Assembly: GCA_037962975.1 (NCBI GenBank)
Contig: CM075673.1
Location: 162,708,667 to 162,772,666, forward strand
Source of the DNA: Clitoria ternatea
Taxonomy: Eukaryota > Streptophyta > Magnoliopsida > Fabales > Fabaceae
DNA length: 64,000 nucleotides
Reading direction: 5' to 3'
Part shown: piece by piece, positions 36,451-50,722 of the stretch
How positions within the stretch are numbered: the stretch's first letter is position 1
Layout: each line of letters begins with the position of its first letter
Made by a program: the position numbers and the translations under genes
Notes under the pieces: generated by a model
Told to the model about the DNA's origin: nothing
Database searches by the model: none
The model's input: only the letters and a program-made list of their open reading frames with translations

Positions 36451-39400
36451 TTTTCAAAGATGGGTGGGCTCAACATAGCGAGGGATGACGTCATAAGAAG
36501 GGTCATACATTGAATCCAAGCTCTCTTCATAATCCGACTGAAGGATGCAATATAACATGGCATTTGGCTCCTTATAAGTGTACACTTGCCTTATTGTAGT
36601 GGCCAACAAAAATCTTTGATGATAGCATCCTTCTCATCAAAGGGAGCAGGGTATGATGTTCCTCCATGGTAAGTCACCTTTAAGCTAGAGGATGAGAAGT
36701 AGATATCTGAACTCTCTCAATGTGCCCATATTATGTATGAGTTTTCACTTTTTATGGCCGGTGATCCATAAGGTGAGAATTCTTTAACAAGTCCTAATGA
36801 GCGTGTCAAATGATTGAGCTGAAGTCAACTTCTAAGGATCTAATGTAAGTAGTCTGATGTTAGCAAGTTAAAGACTTGTAAAGGAGCCCAAAGGGACTGA
36901 AAGAGGATTGTCCCTTAAGGCTTCTCTGATTCTTAAATCAATGAATATTGAGGGGTAGATGTTGAAGAATTCAATGTGAAGCAGGTGAGGGTTGAGAATA
37001 AAGTACCTTTCTAATAAATGTTGAGGGTATTAATAGGAGTCTGGATTGTCAGGTGCCAACGTGGCCTCACTATAGTAGGTTTTTAGAGTGGTTATCATCT
37101 TGTTTGTGGCGTGGCACGTCGAACTAGTGTTCGAGGTTAGAATTTGAATAAAAGATACCCTAAATATCAAGGTATAGAGCGGTATGTATCTCATACTACC
37201 ATTAACGACTTATAGTGAAGAGAAGCATGTTGAACCAAGTAAGGGTGCATTGGTATTCCATGTCTGGATAAAATGATTGTTAACTTTTAAGGCAAATTAA
37301 GTAAGTTAAAAATTTGAGTCTTCATATCATTTTATCCGTGGAATATTTAACCTGTTTTTATGATAAATCCTTGTATTGTTCATGAGAATGATCTGATTTT
37401 CATTTAATTTCATTATAATAAGTGGCAATAATCAATAATAAGAATTTTGCCAATTTCTGGAAAAAAAAGGAGGAAGAAGAAGAAGAAAAGAGCATAACAA
37501 ACCACGACAATTTTAACGGAGGATATTTGAAATGAGGGATTTGGATTTACTGCGTTTATCATTTCACACATTTAACAATTTTTATATTGGTTATTTATAA
37601 AATCCGGTAATTTTTTTATAAGTTTTTTAAAATAATTGGTATAAAAGATTGATTTACACCGGAGATATTTTATACCGATTATTTAAAAAATTAATATAAA
37701 AAATACTTATGCTACACCAAATATTTAAAAAATTATGATTATTTACTTTAAAAAATGGTAAATAAATACAATGAACACAAATCCAAAGGAACACACCCAT
37801 GTTGCCGTGATTTGAGAATATTGATTCAAACCATGGAATTACTTGCAGACACATGACATTCTCATTTTCTCTTGAGGCATTCAATTGCTATGTCAATTAT
37901 TACCATAGGACAAAGCTTCTCTAGGATATCATAAAGTGAGGGAGTGATAAATCAGTGTTGATATAATCTGAAGTATCTACCAGTATAATTAATATTAGAT
38001 TAACAGTAATTGGTGTTTTATTTTCTCCATAAATATTTTCAATTTAAATAAGATTATCTCCATTAGAAAATACGTATAAGAAATCCATTTCCTTATTAAC
38101 AAGGTTTTAAAAATTGGACCGGCGATTGAATCGGTAAAGGTAATGGTTCACGTTTCATTAGTTCAACTATGGTTGAAACGTTATCGAACCGGTTATAATA
38201 AAATATAATATAATTCTCGATATAAAATTATGATAAATAAAAATAATATGTAAATATTATATATAATTTTTTTATTTATTTAAAAATATTTTTTTAATAG
38301 TTTTTTAAAAATAGCAAAAAAAGAGCAAATTTTTTAACCTAAACCCTAAACCAGTTCAACTGGTTTTCAATATCGATTTTGATCGGTTCTTGACCGGTTT
38401 TGAGATATCTGATTTTTTCTCTTATTCGGAGCGATACCTTAACCGGTTCTCGGTCCAACCGGTCGATCCGGTCTGATTTTTAAAACTATGCTAGTTAGCA
38501 TGTTAAATTAAGAAATATTTTAAAACTAAAAGTGATGTATCGCACATTTGAATGTTTTTGTTTAAAATGTTTTTTAATTAATGTATAAGGAATAATGAAT
38601 TTTCTAAAGCCATATTGTGATAAATTAAATTAAAACAAAAACTAAATGAAAGCAATATATGTCATTATTAAACTGCAACTTTTAATATGACAGGACTGAA
38701 GATATATATTTAAATCTAATTTTAAAATATTGTGACATCGTTAAGATGACGACGTTAATTCACCTACTTGCCATGAATGCCCAACCACCACAAACGGTCA
38801 CACTCAACCTTCCACAACCCAAGCCATACACAGCTCATACCCCCCATGAGAGCTGAACAAACTTTGTGTGTCATTTTAACCAAAAATCACTTTAATAATA
38901 ATCAATATTTTCAAAATCAGATTGATTATTAAATTGGTGAAGACATTAATTTAAGAAAATCTTGATTAAATTGAGCTTGAATCATGATTGAACCGATAAT
39001 ATTAAAAAATTAATTCAGACCAGTCATTTAACCACTTTATGGTTCAATCGACCAAACCAACTGGACCGGTTTAAATTTAATAACAATGATAATAACTATA
39101 AATAAAACTATTAGAAGTGTTTGAATTAATTTCCTTTTCTAACAATACTATTAAAAATCATTAAATTTAACATAATATTAAAAACTAAAACTTTAGCATG
39201 TGAATTTTCATGCTTGCCTAGCTTTTAATAAAGCGATTGATTATCTATATATGATAAATATTCATACAATTAATACATGATCAACAAATTTTTCTTTTCA
39301 TCTCTACATGTTATACAAATATTATTTTCTCTTGAGATAAATCACACTCATAAAATGTGTGGGATCTATCTGATGATAGGTGCATATTTTGTCACATATT

Positions 39401-41177
39401 CTAACAAAATTTAAAGTGTGTTTGAGTGTGATTATTGAATATGTTTAAATATGGTGAAAAATAATTTTAAATAAATTATTTCATCAGGATATTGTTTAAA
39501 ATAATTGACTATCTTGTGGTAAAATTTAAAAAAATTTAAATAAAGTTAAAAGTTTTATATATTAGATTCATACTATATAAATATGTGTGTCGGATAAATA
39601 ATTAGCAAAAGTTATGTAATTGCAAGGTTTTTTTTTAACATGTCTCGCGCATGTAGCTAAATAGCCTAAACTTTCAACTCTTACGTTTAAGTACATTTTT
39701 CTCTTATTGTCCCAGAGCATAGAGATTCTAGCTACCCAAACATGCACATTGAGCTGGCCAGGATTGAGGTTTGATAAAAAAATTTATTAAAAGTCTCATA
39801 TTGTCTTGTCTGTTTTATCATATTTTACATGGTTTAAATATCTATTGAGTAATTCTAACTATTAGTAGATGTGTTTTAGGATAAGAAATTATTTTTAGGT
39901 TTTTTCTCTTATATTTTATCTTCTTTTCTAAGCCTTGTTATAAAGGTTCAAATACCTATTAATGTTATGATATATGTTTAAAAATCACACCAATCAAATA
40001 GTTAGTCAAAAAATTATTTAACACATTAAAATATATACAAACTATATAAAAACCAGTCACAAAAATTTGATATGCTCTAAAATAAGAAATTGTTCTTAGG
40101 TTATTTCTCTTGTATTTCATATTCTTTTCTAGGCATTGTTAGAAAGTTAGAAAGGTTCAAATAACTATTTAGTGCATTGTGGCAAAGGATCTCAATTTTA
40201 CAAAAGTTTAGTTTAGAACAGATTGCCTTAATTTGGTTCGTGCTTGGGAAATGAAAGATATAGATTTGTCTTATACGCACACCATTCTCCAAAATTATAA
40301 AAATTTATTATATGCTTTTGAGGTTTTTCTTACTCATATTAAGATATCATATAATGCTTTAATTAATTGGCTTTTAAAGCTTTCTTTTTGATTTTTGTGA
40401 TAGAATCTGATTTGATGGTTTGTTTGCAAAGGTCAAGTTTTCATCAAAGTACTTTGTGAATATTGATCTTTTATCTTGAATATGTTTTTTTATTGCAAAG
40501 AAAAGTAAACATGTAAAAAAATTGTGAAAATGAATAAAAATAGAAGAATAGAGAGAAAAATATAAAATAAAACAAGGAATATGATATAAAAATAAAAAAA
40601 ATATAAAAGGATACCTTTGTTTTATAGATGTAATATCTTAATATTTTAATGACTTGTAGGAAAAAAATTATACCAAATGATAATTTTATTTGTCTCAATT
40701 TAAATAAAATTTATTATTATTATTATTAATTTATTTCTCTTTGGTTTACCGCAGTATATTAATTGAAAATATAGGTGAACTGATTGCCATAATAATTTTT
40801 CCAATTCAGAACTCAAATCTGAACTAAAACATTCCTTATATTATATACGACATGTCATTTTGATATTTTATATTAATTGGAACCATTTTCAACAATAATT
40901 TATCAAGAAAGAGAGTGGAAAAGCATAGAAATTAAATTACAATGGAGAATAATAGTCAAACATTACCGGTGGCGCCGGTCAACGGTCGATAAACCTCTCT
41001 CATTTAAGCTCTCCCTTCTCTCTCTTGCTTGGTCTTTGAATTCTCTGGAGGAGCTTATTGTTTCTCTGAGTTTTTACCTGTACTGGGTCTGATCCAGAAA
41101 AGCTGAATTTTTTATTACTTTTTTGGGCAGAATTCTGATTTTCAATTTCTGAGTTTCCAAGCTTGGTTTAGAAGGAA
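36451..41177. other. Intergenic DNA with MITE remnants, leading to the RIN4 promoter
   Basis: 36451-37200 may be decayed gag of the Tat remnant. 37440-40880 is AT-rich, with one good MITE (38104-38486) and a partial relative around 38890-39090 that shares CTGGACCGG/TGAACCG wording. 40880-41177 becomes pyrimidine-rich (TCTCTC runs), as in plant 5' leaders, and should hold the RIN4 transcription start. I cannot name a TATA box. Confidence 0.5.
38104..38486. mobile_element. MITE with GTTTTAAAAATTGGACCGG-type inverted ends
   Basis: The left end GTTTTAAAAATTGGACCGG and the inward right end GTTTTAAAAATCAGACCGG match at 17 of 19 positions. Both are followed by clustered AACCGG/CCGGTT boxes. The element is 383 bp, non-coding, with an AT-rich middle. 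A target duplication is not obvious, so I leave the superfamily open. Confidence 0.75.
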
Positions 41178-44100
41178 ATGGCAGTAAGTTTTGTTTTGTA
41201 TTTTTTTGCCTTTTTTTGTTAATTTTTCTATTTGTCATGGTTTGATTGTGTTTTATATGCCTGTGATTGCTATGAAAATTGTGGAAAAAGGGTAAGGGAA
41301 TCTCAGTTTAATGAATCTCTTGCATTATGTTGTGCTTTTTGTTGTGTTAGGTGGAGGTTCATTTTCCCTTCACTGCCTATATGTCTCCTATGTTCATCTC
41401 TGAAACTTTGATATAGTTGACCAAAATTAAACTCTTGCTTTTTATGGTCAACTCTTTATCTCTCAACAGCCTAATCAACCCTCAACTGCTTTATCTTCGT
41501 GCCTTTTGAAAATATGAAGTAATTCAGTTAGAATATTGTTCTGTATAATGTTTTTTTTTTTCTGGAACTCGTTTCATAAATCATACTGGGTTAACTATTT
41601 GGCTTAGCCTAGTGAATTCTGCATAAGGGGTTGTTTTTTGGTTTCATAGATTTCCAACTTAGTTTTTTTCTTCCTAAGGTATGGATCATGTGTCACTATC
41701 AATATTTTATAGTTGGGTATGTAGTGAAATATTAACATAATTTTTGGTTGAATCAAAGTGTGACAATTAAGCAGCTAGTTAAATTGTAACCTTGGGATTG
41801 GTCTTTTTCTATAATCAGATGTTTTAGTTTTGATGATCCGCAGTGTTCACATTGTTTTTATGGACTATAAGGGAAGGGGTTGGTTCTAATATAGGTCTTG
41901 GTATAATGTTTACAGCAGTAACATTTTTATGCCATGTGATAAATTTTATCAGATATAAGACCTGCATGCAATGTTCAATGGTACTGAATGTTGGGCCGTT
42001 AAGTGCAATGTGCAAACAATATTAAAAAACTGAAAATATCAGTTCACTTATTGTTCCATAGGTAGCTTTGCTGCTGGGTCGAAAATATTTCTAATTAATA
42101 GAAGTAATTAATCGTTACATCCTAATTGCATTTTTGTTAGGAAATATAAATTTGAGATAAGTTCCTCAAAGTTCAACATGCACACAATCTCTTTGGAGCT
42201 AGTAGTCTGAGTTATTAGTAAGTAACTAGCAAGTAGCAACGGTACAGCTCAATTTTTTACCTTAGAGATATGGGGCTTAATTTATTTATTTTTTTATGTT
42301 GGAGGGATGAAAAACAGGTCAAGCTACTTATAAACAACTTGATTCTAATCACTTTTCCTGATAATTAGAAGGTATACAGAATAAGGATATCATCCTAGCT
42401 CTTCTACTTAAATTATTTCCGAACAATCCTGAGTTTGATGTGGTATGTTCACGAGTGCTAAAACTGATCATATGACTATGACTTATCAAGAGAATTAAAA
42501 TACCATTGGTTTTGTTTTTGATTGTTCACTTCCCTGCTTGAGTTTAGTAAGATGAGAGAGAATTAATTTTATTATAAGATTTATTTAGAAAGAGAGTAAC
42601 TCAGTCTACCTTTTGTTGACATTGATGAATACTAAGGGCCTTTTTATTTTACATTTAGAATCAATTCTCTGCCTCGTGCACATGCTTCCAATGTTAAATT
42701 TATGCCAGAGATTATTTTTGACTCATAATTATGTTAAATGGTTCAAAATGATTCTATTCAATTGTAAAACAAACAAGAATATATTCCACTTTCAAAAGTT
42801 TAATAATTTCAGATTGGCAGAAAGATAAAGCTCGATGTATTATATGGTCTGCATTATGAGGTTATCAAGAAAGTTAAAGAGAAGAAAAGTTTACCAGGAA
42901 CAAGGATGTTAAGGGCATACTGCAAACAAGTTGTTTGATTCAGGATGACATTTTTCTTAAGAACTAAGTTTTTATCTTTGATAATTGAAGGAAGAATGTT
43001 CTCCTTGTAGTTCTACATACTATAGTATGACAAGCCACAAAACAAGTTTAGTGACTAATGAATCTATAAACAGATTAAAAATTTGCAGTGATGCATAATG
43101 TTTGATATGTAAGGAAGAAATAAATTTTCACATGTTGAAGCACAAGGGAATTGCTGATTTCATGAGAAGTGAACAGAAGGGACTTGTTCCAAAGAATTCT
43201 TTATTTGTTTGATGGTAAATTATCTCATTATTGTTCCTACCATGTGAAAATCACAAAGCATTTTAGGTTTAGAATTACCTTTTATGTGAAAATCTGATCA
43301 AGATGATTTTTCTGTTCTTTTTTTACTGTGAAGAAAGATTTGTACAAGTGTAAAAGTTTGCAGTCAACTTTCAGTTATTTCATGTATAATAGACTGTTAT
43401 TTATGCACATAACTTTGTATGATGTGCAATCATTAGATAAGATTACTAGCCAACAAAACTTTGTAAACCTTTGCAACAAATTTCAAAATGGCCTTTTTAT
43501 CGTTCCTCAGCAGAAACTCATCTGAAATCATGTGTGAACCAAAATTGTCATTCAAGAAGTCCACATTTACATATCCTTCCTTCAATGGTGGCACATCACC
43601 ATTTTCCCTGGCTTTGGATTTATCTAGAGAGCTTCATTAAGAGTATTTGTGTGCAAATTCCTTATATTGATTAGGATTTTAAGATTGTCATAAGTTGGTC
43701 TTATTTCTTGTTTAAGTTCTTTTCAAAGTATGATTCATGTTGAAAGAGTAAAAGGTGAGAGACATTTTAATGAGTTTTGTGTGTTTGAATACACAGTAGA
43801 GCAATGAATATAGTTGTGTAACAAAAAATACATAATATTCAGTTACCCTATTTAGGCTAATTATATGATTACCGTATCAATCATAATCAATCCTATTTAC
43901 AAATATAATCAGTAAAGTATAGAGTTACTATATTTACTACGTTCTAACAATTCACAACCCCAGGTTCTCTTCAGAAGTGAGCTTGTATTATGTTGAATAT
44001 TGTAGTCTACTAGTCTGGTTTCAAAATGTGGTGTAGGGACAAACCTGACATTAGGTAGAGTTAGTGGAGTGTGTCTGTGTTCCTGATGCTGCATCATTGT

Positions 44101-46314
44101 GTGGGGGGAATGTGAAGCAAAAGGCACTCCTATACTCAAACTAGAGGCATTGATGAGAGGCTAGTGTGAGTTTGAAGACCCCATTCTTTTCCCCATTTTC
44201 ATAGTGGATATAGCTTACCTGAAGAGAATCCTTTAGACTGTGATCCTTTCATTTAGGGATTGAAAGGATCTGGGGGATTTCATCCCTTTATTCCTTGATA
44301 CTGGATGATTTGATATGATCTATACTAGCAGCTACAATGAGTAGCAGTTATCTGGTGGGGCCAAGATCATCAATTATCAAATCTGGGCCTTGGCTATCAT
44401 GAGCCTAAATCGTTACTCCAATAGGGAACATACATCAGCATGTGATACCTACATATAAGTTCCTATTGCTTTATTCAAAACAGAAAGAGCAATACTGTTT
44501 CATTTCCTTTATGGTTATTTTCTCTGATTCTAGTATGTGAGTTGGGATAGTACTTCCATTAGCATTTGATTCTTTGAAACTTGTATTCTTGAGTCTGCTA
44601 TTGAAAATTTACCTGATAAACACTTTCTGATGCGTCAATTTGACAGCAACGTTCTCATGTACCCAAGTTTGGCAATTGGGATAGCGGTGAGAATGTTCCT
44701 TACACAGCATATTTTGACAAGGCCCGGAAAGGTCGAACTGGCACGAAGATGATAAATCCGAATGACCCTGAGGAGAACTTAGATTCAGCTCTTGACAATC
44801 CATCATCTGATCACCTACCTCCTCCTTCCAAACCCAAAGTTATTTCAGAGGATTCTTCTGGAAAGGGATCACTGCATTCAATGAATGAGTTAAATAAGAG
44901 CATGGAAGATGGTGATCCTAAGCACTTCATTGACTCTCCAGCTCGTCATGACAATGTGGGCAGTGGGAGTGGTGATTCTACAACTCGTCCTGGAGGCCAT
45001 GCAGTAGGTTCTGCTGATAACCGTAGAAGACCTTCAAGACAAAGCACTGGGTCTGAGTACAGCATTGAACGTTCCCCCCTTCATCGCCAGGCTAAAGCCC
45101 CGGGCCGAGACAGTCCTTCATGGGAAGGTAAAAATTCCTATGACAGTGGCCATGGAACACCGGGAAGATCCCGGTTAAGACCAGCTAACCGAGGAGATGA
45201 AACTGTTAGTTTTCTTCCACTTTCCTGCATTTTTACTGTGCATGGCTTTAGAGTATTTGTGAGATTCTGCAGTTTTTTCTTTTACATATATAGTAATCTT
45301 TCCAATCTCAAATATGTTATTTATGAACATATTTCCAAGATAACAATTTTGTTTTTTTTGCAATAAATGAGATTAGTGGTAGTTTAAGAAAACAAATCAA
45401 ATATTTGACAACATTAATTAAAATAATTACTTCCTCACACATATTCCGAAATGTAATTAATATTGTTAATTTCCATAAAACTATTATTTATTTTCCTATT
45501 TTATCCCTTAAAAAGTATATTATTATCTCTGTCCTATTTATTAATTTTAATATCCCCTTTACTCTTAAGACTAACACAAGGGCATTATTAGAAAAAGATC
45601 AATTAATGCTATTTGGAAAATCTAAGTGAACATATATGTAGAAAAGAGATTTTTCTTTTTTAAATGGACAATTAAAAAGAAACAGAGGAAATAATTTTAA
45701 GTAACATTCTTAATAAGTCTGAAATTAGTTTTTTTTTATTATGAGACTAGAGGGAGTAATGGATTTGACCTTGGGAGTGGATCATCCACCGTGAAATGAC
45801 CATTACATGAGATCAAGAGACCATTCAATGTGAATAGGCAACATATATTTTTTCATTTTAATAAATGATCAATTTGACATTTGAATGGTCAGTGCAATGA
45901 AAATTTACAATTGAGAAATCCTGATCCTTTGACCTTGGAGTCTTTATGAGATTTTCTGTTGCAAGAATTTTATGATTTTTAACATTGTGATGTTGCAGCC
46001 TGACAAAGGTGCTGCTATTCCAAAGTTTGGTGATTGGGATGTGACTAACCCTGCAGCAGCAGATGGCTATACTCACATTTTCAACAAAGTGAGAGAGGAG
46101 AGACAAGGTGGACCAGGACAAGTGCCAGGCACACCTAATGAGAGACCACAAGTTATCCGAAAGCAACCTTCCGGCGACAAAGTGCAGGTATGTGCCTGCT
46201 ATACCTTGTTACTTTGAGTCAGCGGATCTGTTTTGGAGTTTTCACATATGATGCTTATCTTCATACTATTTCTTGCTTCTCCAGTGTTGCTGCTTTGGAT
46301 GGGGCAGAAACTGA
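41178..46314 (+). CDS. RIN4: RIN4-like immune regulator (two NOI domains); 4 exons
   Basis: Exons: 41178-41183 (Met-Ala only), 44647-45204, 45999-46187 and 46285-46314. Together they are 783 nt, giving 260 residues, longer than Arabidopsis RIN4 (211). RIN4 is a plasma-membrane hub monitored by NLR receptors and targeted by bacterial effectors. The N-terminal NOI holds VPKFGNW (7-13) and YTAYFDKARKGRTG. The C-terminal NOI holds IPKFGDW (195-201) and YTHIFNKVREER (212-223). The two PKFG(N/D)W sites are the effector-protease cleavage motif, and Thr213 matches the phosphorylated Thr166 of the Arabidopsis protein. The middle (30-185) is disordered, rich in Ser, Pro, Arg and Gly. The end CCCFGWGRN (252-260) has the triple Cys expected for palmitoylation. 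The two-codon first exon followed by a 3.46-kb intron is supported by the exact family start (MA then basic residues). Intron 2 carries a MITE. Confidence 0.95.
45430..45756. mobile_element. Decayed Stowaway-like MITE in RIN4 intron 2
   Basis: Ends CTTCCTC and (inward from the right) CTCCCTCT, each next to TA (45428-45429, 45757-45758). The interior has the usual CTCTGTCCTATTTATTAATTT wording of such elements. The ends match poorly beyond eight bases, so this is a tentative call. Confidence 0.45.
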
Positions 46315-49300
46315 TTTTCTTGCAAGTGTGAATGGTATTCTGAACCATAATGGAGTTAAACATAGTGTTGTGAATGATCATGAATTGAGGTTTCTGTAGC
46401 TCTTGTAAATATCCAAGGTTCTCTCTGTGCGGGAAGACATCATTGAAGTGAATTATTTTATCATAACTACTTTGTGCCTTCTTTTCCCCCTCTTGTCTAT
46501 CTTTCTAATATTTAGCTAAAGACACTTTGTATGCAAGATTGTGAATTTTCTCCATTTTCCCTTTCTTTTTGGGCCTTCTGTTGTGTTATTGTTATGTTTT
46601 ACAATTCAAATTAACTGTATTTACCTGAGACATAGAAGGATGTTGGTTGTTGGTTATATAATTCTTTTCCAGTGAAATTTATGGGTTGTGTCATTTGTAA
46701 GAGTTTATGTGAAGGTCATGTCATCTAAATTTGGCTGCTTGGAGATATTGTAATTTGTTTGAGTACTTTATGTTTAGTTTTAATAAAACTTGTTTTGTTT
46801 GCTAACAAAATATGAAGAAAATAAATTATACCATCTCTTTCATTTAATATAAGACACTTTTAAAATTTGTTAATTTAGTTAAAATCATTAAATTTGTTTG
46901 AAATTTGTAGTAATTTTTGAAATTAGGATTATTGAAATTTACCATTTTACTTTTTCCACTTATTCTTTCACCACTTAATTTTTTCCCCATTTCCTACCTT
47001 ATTAGCATAGGAGTAATAAATGTTCTAATTAATGTATTTCAATTATTACTATTTTGATTCCGTGAAAAAAATATATATCAATAGAGGTATTTTGGTAAAA
47101 AAAAATAATGAATTGAGAATTTGAAAGATAATATTATAAAAAAGGACAAAAAAATTTCTAAAAAAGGTTTTATATTTAAGGAGAAATGTAGTAATATGAC
47201 CATATATTCTCTCTAGTTTTAAATATAAGCAAAATATACTCAATTCTTTTGTTATCTAATTAAATATATTTTAACTAATTTTATCATATTAAATACTTTC
47301 ATCTCCAAAATACCTTTATTTAATGTGATTTTCAATTGAAAATCAAATTTACTTTTTGAATGAATTTAATAAAATTAAATGAGTTTGATCTATACCATGA
47401 TAAATATGAAGAATTTTTTCCTTATATTTGAGACAAGAGAGAGGACGGAGTTTATATTTGTTCTTCTAACAGTGCATTAATATAACAATGCATGAGAGAA
47501 AATTAAATTTAGTAATATTAATTATAAGTAAGTAATACTCTGATACACTCATTAATTGAGTCAGTGCCTAGTTAGTTAGGTAAAGCTTTATTTAGTTGGT
47601 TAACCAAGGGTTGGTCAAACCCCGGTTTGAACAATCCTAGAAATAGATACCTCAAACAGAGTTTTAACTGTCTTGAACGGTGTGAAAATCAATATCACCA
47701 CATAAATTTTTCTATTTTCTCAACTCCTTTTCCACAACTGCAAACCACACGCAACCTCTGTTATGTTAACTACTTCTGTTTTCATTCCCTTTTTGTATAA
47801 ATACAACATTCATTGTTATATGAAATCAGAAATCAATTTACAATAAAAAAAATTCTAGTTATCTTTCTCTCATTTCCTCAAATGCGTTTCTTCTTCGTGT
47901 GATACTCCAAACATTACGTAGGAGAAAATAAACTATGGGTGTAATTACCAATACAAAATAACCATTGCAAAATTGTTTGAAATAAAAAATATTAAAGGGC
48001 AAATCATGATTGGGTCAACCATGAGTGTAAGGGTTTGCACTCTTCCTATGATTTTGATTAGAAACTGGTTTTCCCTTCCCTAGTGCATCTTTATATTTAT
48101 TATCTTTTGTGTCATGGTTGAATATAACCAAGCTATGAAGAAGGAAACAAAAGAACCAAGCCTTCATAATGGAATTTGGTTATATATTTTATGATGTAGT
48201 TATTATGATTCTCTCCTTAATATTGCAAATGTGTGAGCATTAAGTCCTGCATATTTATACTTTCTATGGTTATAATCAAACAAAACATAGGTTTTTTAAG
48301 TTATGGATAGAAAAATAGGTTTATTTTTAGTTATATGTTTTTAGGTGAAGAGAATGGTTCTTAGCTTGTTTGATGGTTATTAATGACATGTGAGAATGTT
48401 TTCATATAAATGTATCATTAACATTATAAGAATTTCTAAATAAAGAAATTTATTCTGTAGTTAGTATTATTCCCACAATCATATGACGAAATTAACGCTT
48501 GGTCTTCCTATGGAGATTAACAAGTAATATGTTTGGTTAAGTATTTTTTGTTTTAAAAAGTTTAGTTGTTGCTTGTTTATAAAATTGTTGATGTACCACA
48601 TTTATGGTAGATTGAGCCAAGTTATGGTATTAAAATAACAGCAATCATCATCATCATCCTATAAGTTAGCAACAATGACTATATGTTCTAGATTTTTTAT
48701 TAGGTGATGTGTAAATGTCCAATCTCCTACAAATTCTATGTTAAAAATGTCTTGTCCTGGGTGAGGGGTCACTACAATATTTAAGATCTTAGGCAATTGA
48801 TGTGAAAGAATTATGTTCTTAAATTGAGGCCATAGTTTTTTGACATGCCTTAGGTGGTCTATTGGAATACTGTTATGGATGCAAATGGTTGGGTTCATGA
48901 AGAAGAAGCAGAGGAGTCCAATGCAGATGCAGAGGATGAGCCAATTGCACCTAGTCCATCAACAAAAATATCCAAGAGGGAAAAAAGAATGCCCAAGTAC
49001 TTAAATTACTATATGATATGAACATTTTTTGTTATGACAGCTGTCATTTTCTTTTGTTTCTTAATGAGAAATATTTTACTATATTATTAATGAGAATTCT
49101 ACCTAATAGTAATGTGTCACTCAGATATGATTCATGATATATAATCACAATCCTGTTGAAAATTAATAAATAAACTAAAATTTACATACTTTTAAAAGTT
49201 GAAGGATTACATTTATAAAATAATTCAGAAATCATAGTTGAAGGATTCAACATACAATTAAGTTTAATAACTAATGGTCTGCATGAAAGATTGGAAATTT

Positions 49301-49979
49301 GTATGGAAAAAGGATTAAGAAGAGAGTAAAACAAATCTATTATGTTTTAACTGATTTCTGGTTAAGTTTTTTAAATTTATTTATTTTCTAAAATCTATTT
49401 ATTTCTATTAAAGTTACTAATAATAATGTTAGCTTAGTTGCTAATTTAATATGTTAATGATGACATGTGGTTATTTGAGGTGTCAATTATGAATGGTTGA
49501 ATTAGATGAAAGTTTTTTGTCTTATTGGATGAACTCAATCAAATATATATGGTCGTTGTTCTTCCCCTTTTATAAAATCTTTGATAATGGTAAAATATAT
49601 TGTTAAAGAAGGAATGTAAGAGATTTTGAAGACAATAATGAGAGATTTTGTAGGATCATTCTAATTATGTTTTTTAAATAAATATTTCTATATTTTTTCC
49701 GTAGTGGACAAAAAAAAATAAAAACAATTTTACTTCTATAAAAAGATATATAAAACCGTAATAATATAAATATTTTTCATATTAGTATAATTGAAATAAT
49801 TAATCATTTTGTATTTCATTTCTATAATATGTTTTTAAAAAATACTTCTTTAATATTTAATTCAACAATATTCATTAACAAACACTGTTAATATTCAAAA
49901 TATTTATTTTCAAAATTTATACCCATAAAATTATACAAAATATTTATTTATTATAATTTTTTATTTTTGATATTATTTT
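46315..49979. other. RIN4 3' UTR and intergenic DNA
   Basis: 46315 to about 46800 is the likely 3' UTR. 46829-47450 contains Stowaway-like wording (AATATAAGACACTTTT, and GAGGACGGAG at the right) but no clean ends. 47540-47900 looks like a retrotransposon LTR remnant: a TATAAATAC box at 47800, a T/C-rich leader and a possible polyA signal AATAAA, without matching ends. The remainder is AT-rich. Confidence 0.45.
48857..49018 (+). pseudogene. Orphan coding-like fragment of unknown family
   Basis: An open frame of ~54 codons reads VVYWNTVMDANGWVHEEEAEE and continues with an acidic, Ser/Pro-rich stretch (DAEDEPIAPSPSTKISKREK). It is richer in balanced codons than the AT-rich flanks. Most of it has no in-frame ATG near its beginning, and it stops at 49018-49020. 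It could be a captured exon or a retrotransposon scrap. I do not recognise the family. Confidence 0.35.
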
Positions 49980-50721
49980 TGATCCGGTCTTGATATCGGT
50001 ATCCGATCTACAAGACATATTTCAACGTCTTTGTCAATTCGCCAACATGCAACCAGTGTCATCGGTATACATCCGGACTCTAATTCCGTATCAGGCGCTC
50101 GCCCTATACCGGTTGTCCAGGATAACACCATGACACCGGATAACACACATGTCACTATGCAGAAGACAAAAGGCATTGCTACAGGGACCGATCAATAATT
50201 CCCTGCACTACGAGCCAAAATCTGCTCACAGGAATGGTCAACTTGTCCTCTAATTCTAGCCTATACTCTTTACGCTCAATATAAAATAGCCACTTGACCC
50301 AATCATGCTGGCAAGTGCACAATAAAATAATAATATATAATGTTATTAGAGGTTAGTGGTTCCCTACTAACATGTCCTCGTATTTCGAGCCAATCAGGTA
50401 TATGAACTCTCTTCATCAATGAAGAGAGAGATCTTTTTACTCTATCAACTTACAATTACTCTCTGAATACATTCCTGACTTGGAATATTATCACTGACTT
50501 GAGCGTCAGAGAATCTTCGCAGGTGACACCACCTTTCGCCCACATCAACACGTTAGGCCGGTGTGAAGGACTTCCAGGACGCCCAATCCGCTCTCTTCTT
50601 ATACAGAGACATCGGATATACAAACCGGATACTCATATAACCGGTCTTCAGAGACGTAATCTTCCTACTATTTATGATTGACCCGACACCGGAACTCTTG
50701 ACCCCGGTTTAGGACAGATCA
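49980..50721 (+). repeat. Left LTR of the Tat element, 742 bp
   Basis: Begins TGATCCGG and ends AGGACAGATCA, so the termini form the inverted repeat TGATC/GATCA. The end is placed one base before the primer-binding site. The interior has repeated ACCGG/CCGGT words and a TATA box at 50280. The right LTR is not in the window, so the left edge rests on the terminal pattern alone. Confidence 0.75.
50280..50288 (+). promoter_or_regulatory. LTR TATA box
   Basis: TATAAAATA lies in the middle of the left LTR, about 440 bases before its end. That is the expected place for the retroelement promoter, and transcription should begin about 30 bases downstream. Confidence 0.6.
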
Positions 50722-50722
50722 T

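Noticed and set aside
44749..45366. 205-residue open frame as a stand-alone gene
   Set aside because: It is RIN4 exon 2 running past its GT donor at 45205 into intron 2.
46829..47450. Third Stowaway-like MITE downstream of RIN4
   Set aside because: Typical words are present but no pair of matching ends with TA duplications could be placed.
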